Shown here one piece after another: positions 7,324 to 13,470 of a stretch of DNA of 16,287 bases. A model generated the notes under the pieces. That model was not told where the DNA came from. It saw only the letters and a list, made by a program, of their open reading frames with translations, and ran no database searches. This DNA is from Deltaproteobacteria bacterium. Lineage in GTDB: Bacteria > Desulfobacterota > Desulfovibrionia > Desulfovibrionales > Desulfovibrionaceae. The translations under genes and the position numbers were made by a program. The stretch is taken from positions 1-16,287 of the forward strand of contig JAITGZ010000130.1 of assembly GCA_031280335.1 (NCBI GenBank), given 5' to 3'. How positions within the stretch are numbered: position 1 is the first letter of the stretch; each line of letters starts with the position of its first letter.

Positions 7324-8106
7324 GTGCCCGCTGCCAGCACGCCGCCCATACAAGCCCTGGAAAAGGCCATTGCCGTTTTTGAGACGATCTGCATGTCCGA
7401 CGCGCCCATGCGTATTTCAGACATGGCCCGTGCCCTGGGCATGAACAAAACCACAGTTTTCCGCATCCTGCAGACCTTCATCTCCCTAGGCTACGTGAAT
7501 CAGGAAATAGGCACCGACAGATACGCGGCTACCCTTAAAGTCGCCGCTTTCAGCAATCTGGTGCTGAACAGAATCGAGATACGCCATATTGCGCGGGACA
7601 TCATGCGCGCCCTGTCTCAAGAGGTACACGATTCTGTGCATCTTTCCATCAAAGACCGCGATGAAGCCGTTATTATTGAAAAAATAGAGAGCGACGAAGC
7701 CACGCGCATCTCTTTTCATATCGGACGCCGCAGTCCGCTTTACACAACAGGTACAGGCAAGATTATGCTCGCCTTCATGCCTGCGGATCAGCTTGAGCAA
7801 TACCTCGCCCGCGCCTCTTTTTTTGCCCACACCCCCACGACCTTGACCGCCCCCGATGCCTTGAAGGCCGAACTGGAGCAAATTCGCGAAACAGGCGTCG
7901 CCTTTGATCGCGGAGAAAACAAGGTGGGCGTCTCCTGTGTGGCCGCCCCAATTCATGATTATTCCGGCCGTCTGGTGGCGGGGGTAAGCATCGTCGGCCC
8001 CACATACCGTGTCAGCGCAGACTTTGACACCCTTGCCCCCAAGGTCGCTGCGGCCGCCCGGTCCATCTCCATGCGCCTGGGCAGCCAGATTCAAAGTAAA
8101 CTGTAA
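7324..8106 (+). CDS. IclR-family transcriptional regulator
   Basis: DNA-binding regulator of the IclR family, whose members usually sense a small organic acid and control neighbouring catabolic genes. It has 260 residues. An N-terminal winged helix-turn-helix covers about residues 8-70, with the recognition region RISDMARALGMNKTTVFRIL at 30-49. The IclR effector domain covers about 80-255, with GTGKIMLA and, near the end, GVSIVGP. It starts at a GTG, supported by AAGGAG 5 nt upstream. It is divergent from korA with 232 bp between the starts and an inverted repeat at the korA promoter, so it probably controls the kor-suc-transporter operon. Whether it activates or represses, and its ligand, are not visible. 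Confidence 0.92.
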   Translation: MPAASTPPIQALEKAIAVFETICMSDAPMRISDMARALGMNKTTVFRILQTFISLGYVNQEIGTDRYAATLKVAAFSNLVLNRIEIRHIARDIMRALSQEVHDSVHLSIKDRDEAVIIEKIESDEATRISFHIGRRSPLYTTGTGKIMLAFMPADQLEQYLARASFFAHTPTTLTAPDALKAELEQIRETGVAFDRGENKVGVSCVAAPIHDYSGRLVAGVSIVGPTYRVSADFDTLAPKVAAAARSISMRLGSQIQSKL

Positions 8107-8134
8107 AGGCGTTATTATATTTTTTGGGCTATCT

Positions 8135-8154
8135 CCCCAAGGTTCCCTCCCCAA
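8135..8154. repeat. Fragment of the GGGGAGGGAACC palindromic repeat
   Basis: CCCCAAGGTTCCCTCCCCAA here resembles one arm of the 48-bp palindromes at 10732-10779 and 16230-16277. It sits in the short gap between the IclR gene and the GGDEF/TPR gene. No clear promoter or terminator could be assigned in this gap. Confidence 0.5.
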
Positions 8155-8223
8155 TAACTCTTCCTTCTCTTGATAATATTAACGGGCTTTTCAAACCGTT
8201 TGTTCCCGGATATACAGCGGGAC

Positions 8224-10695
8224 ATGAATGAAGTCCCATCGTATATTGGTGTTGCGCCGCTCCTTTCCCGGGCGGACCTGCTATCTTTGGAAGGCGTGAT
8301 TTGCGCCGGGCTGCGCGAATTCTTCCCTTTCAGCGCGCATAGTTTTTATTTCCCCAGGCCGCTTTTGGAGTATGAACAGCCGGAGCCGCAAACAGCGGAA
8401 TACATAGCGCGGGAGCGCAAGCTGCTTTTGCCGCTCAGGCAGCGCGGGGGCGAATTTTTGGGTTTTTTTGCGGCCCGCCTGCCGCAGGGCGTTAAAATAC
8501 GCCCCCTTCTGCCTTTTCTGCCCAATCTGGCCGGGCTTTGTCTGGATAAAGCCGCCCTTTACCGGCAAAGCCTGCGCGAGCCTGTTACCGGGCTGCATAG
8601 CCGGCAGACCCTTTTAAATATCATCGCCTGGGAGCTGGAGCGTTTGGGCGCTCTTTGCGTCCCCGCCCAGCCCAGGGGAATCCGCCCAGCGCGGGAATCC
8701 GCCCGTGCAGGAACCCGGCCTGATTTTTTGGACGCGGACTACGGAGCGGGTAAGAACTCCGGCCAGTTCAGCCTGCTGCTTTTCCGCCTGGACGGTATGG
8801 AAGATATCCTCCGTGCGGTCGGCCATTTGCGGCTGGAGGAGCTGTTAACCCTGCTGGGAAACGCGCTGGAAGAAAACCGGCCCGGACATGTTCTGGCCGC
8901 CCGCAGCGGAGAAGATGAACTGGCCGTGCTTGTTCCCGGCGGCAGCCCGCGCGGGGGCGAAGCCCTGGGTCTGGAACTGGCGGATAGATTGGGCGAGACG
9001 CATATCCTGGACGGACTTAGCGGCAGAAAAATGCGCCTTGCCCTCACTTGGGGGCTGGCGTACTGCCCGCCGGATCTACAGGGCATGGAGGGCCGCCCCC
9101 CGGCGGAGCAGGCGCGGCGTCTTTTACGCCGGGCGCGCCTGGCTGCGGACTTGGCCGCAGCCGGGGCCATGCCCGGCCTGACCTACGCCCATACCCTGCT
9201 CCAAGGGGGCCGGGTGCTGGAGCCGCGCCCCTTTTCACGCCTGCTGGTCAGTCCCGGCTCCGCCGCCGGGGCGCGGCCGGGGCAGGTTTTTACGCTCTGG
9301 GGCCAGGGCGCGTCCCGGCTCTACAAGGCGGACATACGCCTTGTAGAAACGGATGAACTGACCTCCCTGGCTGAAATCCTGCATTTGGACGACCCGGCGG
9401 CCGCGCCTGAAGCAGGAGATCATCTGCGCTTACACCCTGCGGCCAAAGATCAAAAAATAGAAGAAGAAAGCGATTTTTTGCCCCGTTGGAGCATGGAAAG
9501 CGCTAAATACGCCGCTTTCGCCCTGATTTTGGGGCGTTTTTCCCCCCGCCCCCACGAAACAACCGGGACGGCGGAGAGTATCAGCGGCCTGGAACCTGAG
9601 CGCGCCCCCCAAGACACCGCCCCGGACGGCAGCGCGTGGGAAGAACGCATGCGCCGCATTGCGGATAAATGCCGGGAGATTCTGGGCCAAGACAGCCTGC
9701 TGGGTCGTTATGCCCTGAACAGCCTGATTTTTTTTGTGCCCGACCCCGCGTCTGCCGCAAGCCCGGCAGCAGAAAACCCGGATTTCGCCGTTGTCATGGA
9801 GACAAAGCTCCAATCCCTGGCCTCTGAACTGCAAGAACATACGGATATGGACTGCGCCTTTGGCCTGGCCTTGCATCCTTTTTTGGATTTTCATAAGGCC
9901 GACGCCCTGGAAAATGCCCGTAAAGCCCTGCGTTACGCCCTGCTGCTGCCCGCGCCCGGCGTGGGCAGGCTTGGTTCCCTGGCCCTGAACATCAACGCGG
10001 ATCGCCTGACCGCTCCGGGCGTGGTGGAAAACCAACAGGAGGCGGTCATGGAATACCGCCGCGCCCTGCTCTGCGACCCGGATAATACCGCTGCCGGCAA
10101 TTCTCTGGGCGCGCTGCTTTTCAGCCTGGGGCGCGCGGATGAAGCCGAGCGCGTCCTGCGCGAAACCCTGCGCCGCAGCCCGACGGACTTCAGTTCCCTG
10201 TATAACCTGGGGACGCTGCTACAGGCCCGGCGGGACTTCAAGGAAGCCGGACGCTGCTTGCGGCGCTGCCTGGACCTGCAAGATGATAGACGCCCATATG
10301 CCCTGCAGCGCCTGGGGCAAATGGATGAGCAAGCGGGCAACCCGGCGGGGGCGGAAAAATACTACCGCCTCGCCGGAACCCTTCCAGGAGGCGTAAACCT
10401 CTCCCGGCGCGGCCTGGCCCGCCTGGCCGCCCAAAAAGGACGCCTGCGCGAAGCGCGCGAACTGCTGCACGAAACCCTGCTCTCCGACCCCCACGACGCC
10501 ATCGCGCTATACATGCTGGCCGGTCTGTACCTGGACGCTGGAGAAGACCCGGCGGTGGCGGAAAGCTTGGCCCGCCGCAGCGCCGCCCTGCGCCCCGACC
10601 TGCGCCCCGCCTGGATGGAACTGGCCCGCTCCCTGGAGGCCGGAGGCAAAAAAGACGCCGCCCGCGAGGCGCTAATCCGCGCTGGAGAAAGTTAA
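8224..10695 (+). CDS. Degenerate GGDEF domain protein with C-terminal TPR repeats
   Basis: Large multi-domain protein of 823 residues with no signal peptide or membrane segment seen. Residues 1-110 look like a sensory region (GAF-like, uncertain). Residues about 119-315 form a GGDEF-type domain that opens with EPVTGLHSRQTLL (119-131), but the active-site loop reads GEDEL (229-233) instead of GGDEF. The second glycine is lost, so diguanylate cyclase activity is doubtful. Residues about 470-590 look like a second, more diverged nucleotidyl cyclase fold without a GGDEF loop. Residues about 602-820 hold about five to six TPR-like repeats, typical of protein docking. I use the ATG at 8224; a TTG 54 nt upstream has no ribosome site, and the site before 8224 is itself weak. 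Likely a signalling scaffold or c-di-GMP-related sensor (inference). Confidence 0.75.
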   Translation: MNEVPSYIGVAPLLSRADLLSLEGVICAGLREFFPFSAHSFYFPRPLLEYEQPEPQTAEYIARERKLLLPLRQRGGEFLGFFAARLPQGVKIRPLLPFLPNLAGLCLDKAALYRQSLREPVTGLHSRQTLLNIIAWELERLGALCVPAQPRGIRPARESARAGTRPDFLDADYGAGKNSGQFSLLLFRLDGMEDILRAVGHLRLEELLTLLGNALEENRPGHVLAARSGEDELAVLVPGGSPRGGEALGLELADRLGETHILDGLSGRKMRLALTWGLAYCPPDLQGMEGRPPAEQARRLLRRARLAADLAAAGAMPGLTYAHTLLQGGRVLEPRPFSRLLVSPGSAAGARPGQVFTLWGQGASRLYKADIRLVETDELTSLAEILHLDDPAAAPEAGDHLRLHPAAKDQKIEEESDFLPRWSMESAKYAAFALILGRFSPRPHETTGTAESISGLEPERAPQDTAPDGSAWEERMRRIADKCREILGQDSLLGRYALNSLIFFVPDPASAASPAAENPDFAVVMETKLQSLASELQEHTDMDCAFGLALHPFLDFHKADALENARKALRYALLLPAPGVGRLGSLALNINADRLTAPGVVENQQEAVMEYRRALLCDPDNTAAGNSLGALLFSLGRADEAERVLRETLRRSPTDFSSLYNLGTLLQARRDFKEAGRCLRRCLDLQDDRRPYALQRLGQMDEQAGNPAGAEKYYRLAGTLPGGVNLSRRGLARLAAQKGRLREARELLHETLLSDPHDAIALYMLAGLYLDAGEDPAVAESLARRSAALRPDLRPAWMELARSLEAGGKKDAAREALIRAGES

Positions 10696-10731
10696 AAGCA
10701 AGTTTTTTTGGGGAGGGAACCCCATAAATTT

Positions 10732-10779
10732 TTGGGGAGGCAACCCCAAGGGGCTTACCCCTTGAGGTTCCCTCCCCAA
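10732..10779. repeat. 48-bp palindromic repeat, copy 1
   Basis: Arms at 10732-10753 and 10758-10779 pair except at two positions. Its reverse complement matches 16230-16277 at 46 of 48 bases, so the two are inverted copies of one element. Core arm: GGGGAGGCAACCCCAAGGGG. Confidence 0.75.
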
Positions 10780-10803
10780 ACCCCTCCCTCCTGAACCAGT
10801 TCA

Positions 10804-10987
10804 AGTTTTGTCAGCCGCATAGCTGCTGACAAAACTGGTCGGGGGGCCGGGGGGAATTATTCCCCCCGGATGGGGTTTGGTGCCTTGCCGTTGTGCCGGG
10901 GGGATGGCGGAGATAAAGCGGCGCACGGGCAAACATGCCCATTTTGGCTCCACAGGCGGGGCAACGGGGCGGCAGCCCCGATTAATC
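10804..10987 (+). repeat. Multi-hairpin repeat, copy 2, interrupted by the 67-bp module
   Basis: Perfect hairpin AGTTTTGTCAGC/GCTGACAAAACT (10804-10815/10825-10836), then CCGGGGGG/CCCCCCGG with loop AATTATT (10847-10854/10862-10869), then the 67-bp module, then CGGGGC/GCCCCG (10965-10970/10975-10980) and ATTAATC. In copy 1 (757-845) the same 67-bp module lies before the first hairpin instead. Confidence 0.7.
10879..10946 (+). repeat. 67-bp intergenic module, second copy (first copy at 670-736)
   Basis: Both copies begin GGTGCCTTGCCGTTGTGC, continue with GGGATGGC and TAAAGC, and end in GGGCAAACAT followed by a CCC and TTTT run. Most positions are identical. It contains no open reading frame conserved between copies. 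Confidence 0.7.
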
Positions 10988-11003
10988 CTGGTGACAGAAT
11001 AAA

Positions 11004-12404
11004 ATGTCAAAGTTAAAAGATTCTGATTTAGGAGTTGCCTCCGCGTGTTCGGGGCGTGTTTTCCGTTTGTCGGGCCTGCCGGGGGATTGGCCTTGGGTGG
11101 AGGATATGCTGCGGGCGCAGGGTTTTGACTTTGCTCCGCTATCTTTTTACGCCGGGGCCAGGGTACTGCTGCGCGAGCCCATGCCTTTGGGGGCGAGTTT
11201 GGCGGCTCGCTTTGGTCATATTTATATTCAGGATGCCTCTTCCATGCTCCCTCCTTTGGCCTTGTTACAGGTGCTGGACAAGGCCGGGGGCCGGCGCGCC
11301 GCAGGTTTGCGGGCTTTGGATATGTGCGCCAGCCCTGGCGGCAAGACCTCTCTGCTGGCCCGGCTTTTAGGGCCGGGCGCTGTGGTTTTGGCCGGAGAAC
11401 CCGCGCCCAAACGTCTGGCGGCGCTGCGGCACAATTTGGATTTGCTGAATATTTTCAATGCCGCCAGTTTGGGCGTGCCTGGCGAGTCCCTGCCCTTGGC
11501 GGAAGGGAGTATGGATATTATTTTGTTGGATCCTCCGTGCAGCGGCTGGGGCACGGCGGATAAACGCCCGGAGGTGCTGAACCTGTGGCGTGGGGATAAG
11601 CTGAAGCCTCTCATCGCCCTGCAAAAAAGGCTGCTGCGCACGGCCCTGGGCTTTTTGCGCCCCGGCGGCCTGCTGGTTTATTCCACCTGTACTTTGAATG
11701 AACGGGAGAACGAAGAGCAGGTCGCTTGGGCTGTGCAGGCCCTTGCCGGGCCGGGTGCGGCCCTGCGTATTTTACCTCTGGTGCCTTTTCCGGGTTTTGT
11801 TTTTGATCCGCCCGCTGACTGCGCCCCAGGGAGTCTGCGCGTGGCGGCCGCTTCCGGGTTGGGGCAGGGTTTTTACATTGCGGCCCTGCGTAAGGAAGGA
11901 GCAGCGGACGGGCTGGATAGCAGCGCCTGTTCGTATTGCGAGGACGCGGACGCGGCGGGTTTACGCCGGGATCAGGATGCGCGGATGGCAAATTGCGGGG
12001 GCGCGGATGCGGCGGAAGGCGAGGGTATGGACCAGACCGTTCCGGCCGCGCCTCTTTTTGACCTGTTGCTCCTGCCTCCCGGTAAAATCCACATCATCTC
12101 CGGCAGGCTGTATTTTCGGCACATTCAGGCCCCGCCCCATCCGTGGAGGGGATTTTTTATGGGCAAGGCCGGACCGGACGGGTTGCCGCTGCCGGGGAGC
12201 GGGCCGCGCGGGCTTTTGCCCGGGCCGGAGCAGGCCCGTGAAAATGGCGGTGCCGTGCTGCGGGCGGAAAACCCCGCCACGGTTCTGGCCCTGCTTTCAG
12301 GGCAGAGCCTGAGTGGTTTTATGGGTGAGCGGGAAGCGGGGCTTTATTACAAGGATCTGCCCCTGGCCCGGCTTAAATGCCGTGGGGGCAGGGCGTTTTT
12401 GTGA
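11004..12404 (+). CDS. RsmB/RsmF (NOL1/NOP2/Sun)-family rRNA m5C methyltransferase
   Basis: SAM-dependent RNA cytosine-C5 methyltransferase of 466 residues, predicted to act on rRNA in the cytoplasm. Seen: an N-terminal RNA-recognition segment ending IYIQDASSMLPPL (73-85), the SAM-binding loop DMCASPGGKT at 106-115, motif IV DPPCSGWG at 176-183 with Cys179, and motif VI YSTCTLNERENEEQV at 226-240 with the nucleophile-type Cys229. Both cysteines of the family are present. The C-terminal part (about 350-466) resembles the PUA-like domain of RsmF/YebU. Between the two lies an acidic, Ala/Asp-rich stretch (about 297-348) that looks like a flexible linker or lineage-specific insert. The start is the ATG at 11004 with GGTGA 9 nt upstream. 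It has no operon partner; a weak terminator follows directly. Confidence 0.9.
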   Translation: MSKLKDSDLGVASACSGRVFRLSGLPGDWPWVEDMLRAQGFDFAPLSFYAGARVLLREPMPLGASLAARFGHIYIQDASSMLPPLALLQVLDKAGGRRAAGLRALDMCASPGGKTSLLARLLGPGAVVLAGEPAPKRLAALRHNLDLLNIFNAASLGVPGESLPLAEGSMDIILLDPPCSGWGTADKRPEVLNLWRGDKLKPLIALQKRLLRTALGFLRPGGLLVYSTCTLNERENEEQVAWAVQALAGPGAALRILPLVPFPGFVFDPPADCAPGSLRVAAASGLGQGFYIAALRKEGAADGLDSSACSYCEDADAAGLRRDQDARMANCGGADAAEGEGMDQTVPAAPLFDLLLLPPGKIHIISGRLYFRHIQAPPHPWRGFFMGKAGPDGLPLPGSGPRGLLPGPEQARENGGAVLRAENPATVLALLSGQSLSGFMGEREAGLYYKDLPLARLKCRGGRAFL

Positions 12405-12434
12405 GGCGGCCTTGCCTTCGCCGCCGTGGTTTTT
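12405..12434 (+). terminator. Probable terminator after the methyltransferase
   Basis: GGCGGC (12405-12410) pairs with GCCGCC (12420-12425) directly after the TGA stop, and five T's follow at 12430-12434. The stem is short and four bases precede the T-run, so it is only moderately convincing. Confidence 0.45.
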
Positions 12435-12436
12435 GC

Positions 12437-12465
12437 TTGACAGACCCATGACATGCGGGTATTTA
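12437..12465 (+). promoter_or_regulatory. Candidate sigma70-type promoter for the ferredoxin leader or a non-coding RNA
   Basis: A perfect -35 TTGACA (12437-12442), a 17-bp spacer and TATTTA (12460-12465) as a moderate -10 follow the methyltransferase terminator. A transcript would start near 12472 and cross about 460 nt of hairpin-rich sequence before the ferredoxin gene. Confidence 0.45.
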
Positions 12466-12496
12466 TGGGGCAGAGTTGACGAGGAGAAAATGCGGT

Positions 12497-12529
12497 GCCA
12501 GAGCAATTTCGTTTTGAAATTGCTCTGGC
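12497..12529. repeat. AGAGC-type hairpin repeat, copy 3
   Basis: GCCAGAGCAATTTC and GAAATTGCTCTGGC form a perfect 14-bp stem with loop GTTTT. It is related to the hairpins at 857-887, 12805-12830 and 13429-13454. Confidence 0.7.
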
Positions 12530-12665
12530 GGCGGGGTTCGCGCAACGCCGCCGCCCGCGAAAAACCCGCACGGCGGGTTCGGCCAAAGGCCGGAGCCAGG
12601 CAGGCTTTGCCTGCCGTAGCGATGCTTTGACACCGCGTAGGCGACTATTCCACAGGACAGTGGAA

Positions 12666-12697
12666 TAGGACGTGAAAGCCATGGCTTTCACGTCCTA
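12666..12697. repeat. 32-bp perfect palindrome
   Basis: The half-site TAGGACGTGAAAGCCA (12666-12681) is followed by its exact reverse complement, with no spacer. The pairing stops at 12665/12698. A neighbouring hairpin, CTATTCCAC/GTGGAATAG (12645-12653/12660-12668), shares its first bases. Confidence 0.8.
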
Positions 12698-12802
12698 AGG
12701 GCGAGGGCCAGGACGGTCCGAGTCAAATTCACTGCGGCAGCCGTTGGCGAGTCTTCGATCCTTACGGATGGCGACAGCAACGATTTCGCCGTTAAGCGCC
12801 GA

Positions 12803-12831
12803 GCAGAGCGTCTCAAAGTTGAAATGCTCTA
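12803..12831. repeat. AGAGC-type hairpin repeat, copy 4 (upstream of the ferredoxin)
   Basis: It starts GCAGAGCGTCTCAA and ends ATGCTCTA. It matches the copy upstream of cydA (13427-13455) at 26 of 29 positions. The arms AGAGCGTCTC and GAAATGCTCT pair at 8 of 10. Confidence 0.65.
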
Positions 12832-12930
12832 GGAGGTTCTGGAGTATAAAGCCAAAATACTCCAAGACGTTCCGCTGTGTGTTAACCAACCGGCGGCCTA
12901 TGCCGCCTATATTCTGCGGAGGCTGAAAAA

Positions 12931-13119
12931 ATGGCTTACAATGTGCAGGTCGATGTTGATAAATGCAATGGGGACGGCGAGTGTGTGGATATGTGCCCGG
13001 TGAGCGTGTATGAGATGCAAAGCGGCAAATCCAGCCCGGTCAATGCCGGGGACTGCCTGGGGTGCGAATCTTGCGTTGAGGCTTGCCCCACCGGGGCCAT
13101 CACCATTGAAGAAGCCTGA
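12931..13119 (+). CDS. Ferredoxin, 7Fe type ([3Fe-4S]/[4Fe-4S]; D. africanus ferredoxin III-like)
   Basis: Small soluble electron carrier of 62 residues. The first cluster motif is Cys12-x2-Asp15-x2-Cys18-x3-Cys22-Pro, with Asp in place of the usual second cysteine. The second is the complete Cys42-x2-Cys45-x2-Cys48-x3-Cys52-Pro. This pattern and the surrounding residues closely resemble Desulfovibrio africanus ferredoxin III, whose first cluster is [3Fe-4S] and can take up a metal to become a four-metal cluster bound by the aspartate. The ATG has GGAGG 8 nt upstream. A strong terminator follows, so it is a single-gene unit at its 3' end. It could accept electrons from KorABCD, but nothing in the sequence links it specifically to that enzyme. 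Confidence 0.95.
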   Translation: MAYNVQVDVDKCNGDGECVDMCPVSVYEMQSGKSSPVNAGDCLGCESCVEACPTGAITIEEA

Positions 13120-13151
13120 AAATTTTTACGGCTTTACAAGGGCTTTGTATT

Positions 13152-13192
13152 AAAAACCAGCCGGGCGGCCATGCTTGCCCGGCTGGTTTTTT
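13152..13192 (+). terminator. Strong rho-independent terminator of the ferredoxin gene
   Basis: AAAAACCAGCCGGGC (13152-13166) pairs perfectly with GCCCGGCTGGTTTTT (13177-13191) around a 10-nt loop, giving a GC-rich 10-bp core followed by a T-run. The A-run on the left also makes it a plausible terminator in the reverse direction. Confidence 0.92.
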
Positions 13193-13200
13193 ACTTGCGG

Positions 13201-13270
13201 GTTAATAAAAATCTTGCCTTGAATAGAAAATAGTGATAATTATTGCTAATAAAATTTTGTGTTTTATAGC
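13201..13270 (+). promoter_or_regulatory. AT-rich region, probable cydAB promoter region
   Basis: The stretch is strikingly AT-rich against its GC-rich surroundings and holds -35/-10-like strings (TTGCCT at 13214-13219, TTGAAT at 13219-13224, TAAAAT at 13250-13255), but no pair with good spacing. The remaining gap to cydA (13120-13470) holds only the ferredoxin terminator, an inverted multi-hairpin repeat and an AGAGC-type hairpin; no gene is visible there. Confidence 0.35.
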
Positions 13271-13285
13271 CTTGCGGCGGGTTTT

Positions 13286-13366
13286 AATTTGGGGCTATCG
13301 CCCCAAACCCCATCCGGGGGAATGATTTCCCCGTGCCCTCAACAGTTTTTAAGCCGCGTTGCGCTT
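13286..13366 (-). repeat. Multi-hairpin repeat, copy 3 (inverted)
   Basis: TTTGGGGC/GCCCCAAA (13288-13295/13300-13307, loop TATC), then a GGGG...CCCC hairpin, then an AAGC...GCTT stem bounded by T- and A-runs (13348-13366). The first hairpin is identical to that at 15851-15870. A fragment like the 48-bp palindrome arm (GGGGTTCCCTCTCCAAGG) follows at about 13394-13411. Confidence 0.7.
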
Positions 13367-13426
13367 GAAAAATCTGAACGGGGTCAGGAAGGCGGGGTTC
13401 CCTCTCCAAGGTGCGGGTGAGGGCGG

Positions 13427-13455
13427 GCAGAGCGTCTCAAGGTTAATATGCTCTA
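13427..13455. repeat. AGAGC-type hairpin repeat, copy 5 (upstream of cydA)
   Basis: It begins GCAGAGCGTCTCAA and ends ATGCTCTA, 26 of 29 positions identical to 12803-12831. It ends just before the cydA ribosome site (AAAGGGGGG, from 13456) without covering it. Confidence 0.65.
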
Positions 13456-13470
13456 AAGGGGGGATGATCT

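Larger units (their letters stand above)
10696..11003. other. 308-bp intergenic region packed with palindromic repeats
   Basis: No gene is visible here. From left to right it holds a T-run with a partial GGGGAGGGAACCCC arm (10703-10723), a 48-bp palindrome (10732-10779), a perfect 12-bp hairpin (10804-10836), a GC hairpin (10847-10869), a 67-bp module (10879-10946) and a last small hairpin CGGGGC/GCCCCG (10965-10980). Any of the hairpins could end the transcript of the upstream gene, but none has a proper U-tract right after the stem. Confidence 0.7.
12405..12930. other. 526-bp non-coding stretch with ten consecutive hairpins
   Basis: No convincing gene is seen. Inverted repeats follow each other closely: 12497-12529 (perfect 14-bp arms, loop GTTTT), 12527-12552, 12563-12579, 12580-12592, 12599-12615, 12645-12668 (9-bp arms), 12666-12697 (32-bp perfect palindrome), 12805-12830, 12840-12864 (8-bp arms) and 12892-12907. 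Position 12761-12784 matches 16201-16224 with two mismatches. It may be a pile-up of mobile palindromes, a structured RNA, or a long ferredoxin leader. Confidence 0.65.

Noticed and set aside
7486..8154. 222-codon minus-strand ORF opposite the IclR gene
   Set aside because: It is antisense to a clear IclR protein and shows no domain or ribosome site.
9430..10035. 201-codon minus-strand ORF opposite the GGDEF/TPR gene
   Set aside because: Shadow of a high-GC coding sequence; no recognisable protein features.
12490..12630. 46-codon Arg-rich ORF (ATG with GAGGAG three bases upstream) after the TTGACA promoter
   Set aside because: The ribosome site is too close, the codons run through three hairpins whose pairing dictates the sequence, and the peptide has no recognisable feature.
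12832..12930. Open frame before the ferredoxin reading EVLEYKAKILQDVPLC onward, after AGGAGG
   Set aside because: It looks slightly protein-like, but has no start codon, follows a stop directly and runs out of frame into the ferredoxin.
12405..12930. CRISPR array
   Set aside because: The repeats are different palindromes, not one direct repeat with regular unique spacers, and no cas gene is present.
13235..13253. Fur-box-like GATAATTATTGCTAATAAA upstream of cydAB
   Set aside because: It matches the 19-bp Fur consensus at only about 11 positions in an AT-rich stretch where this is expected by chance.
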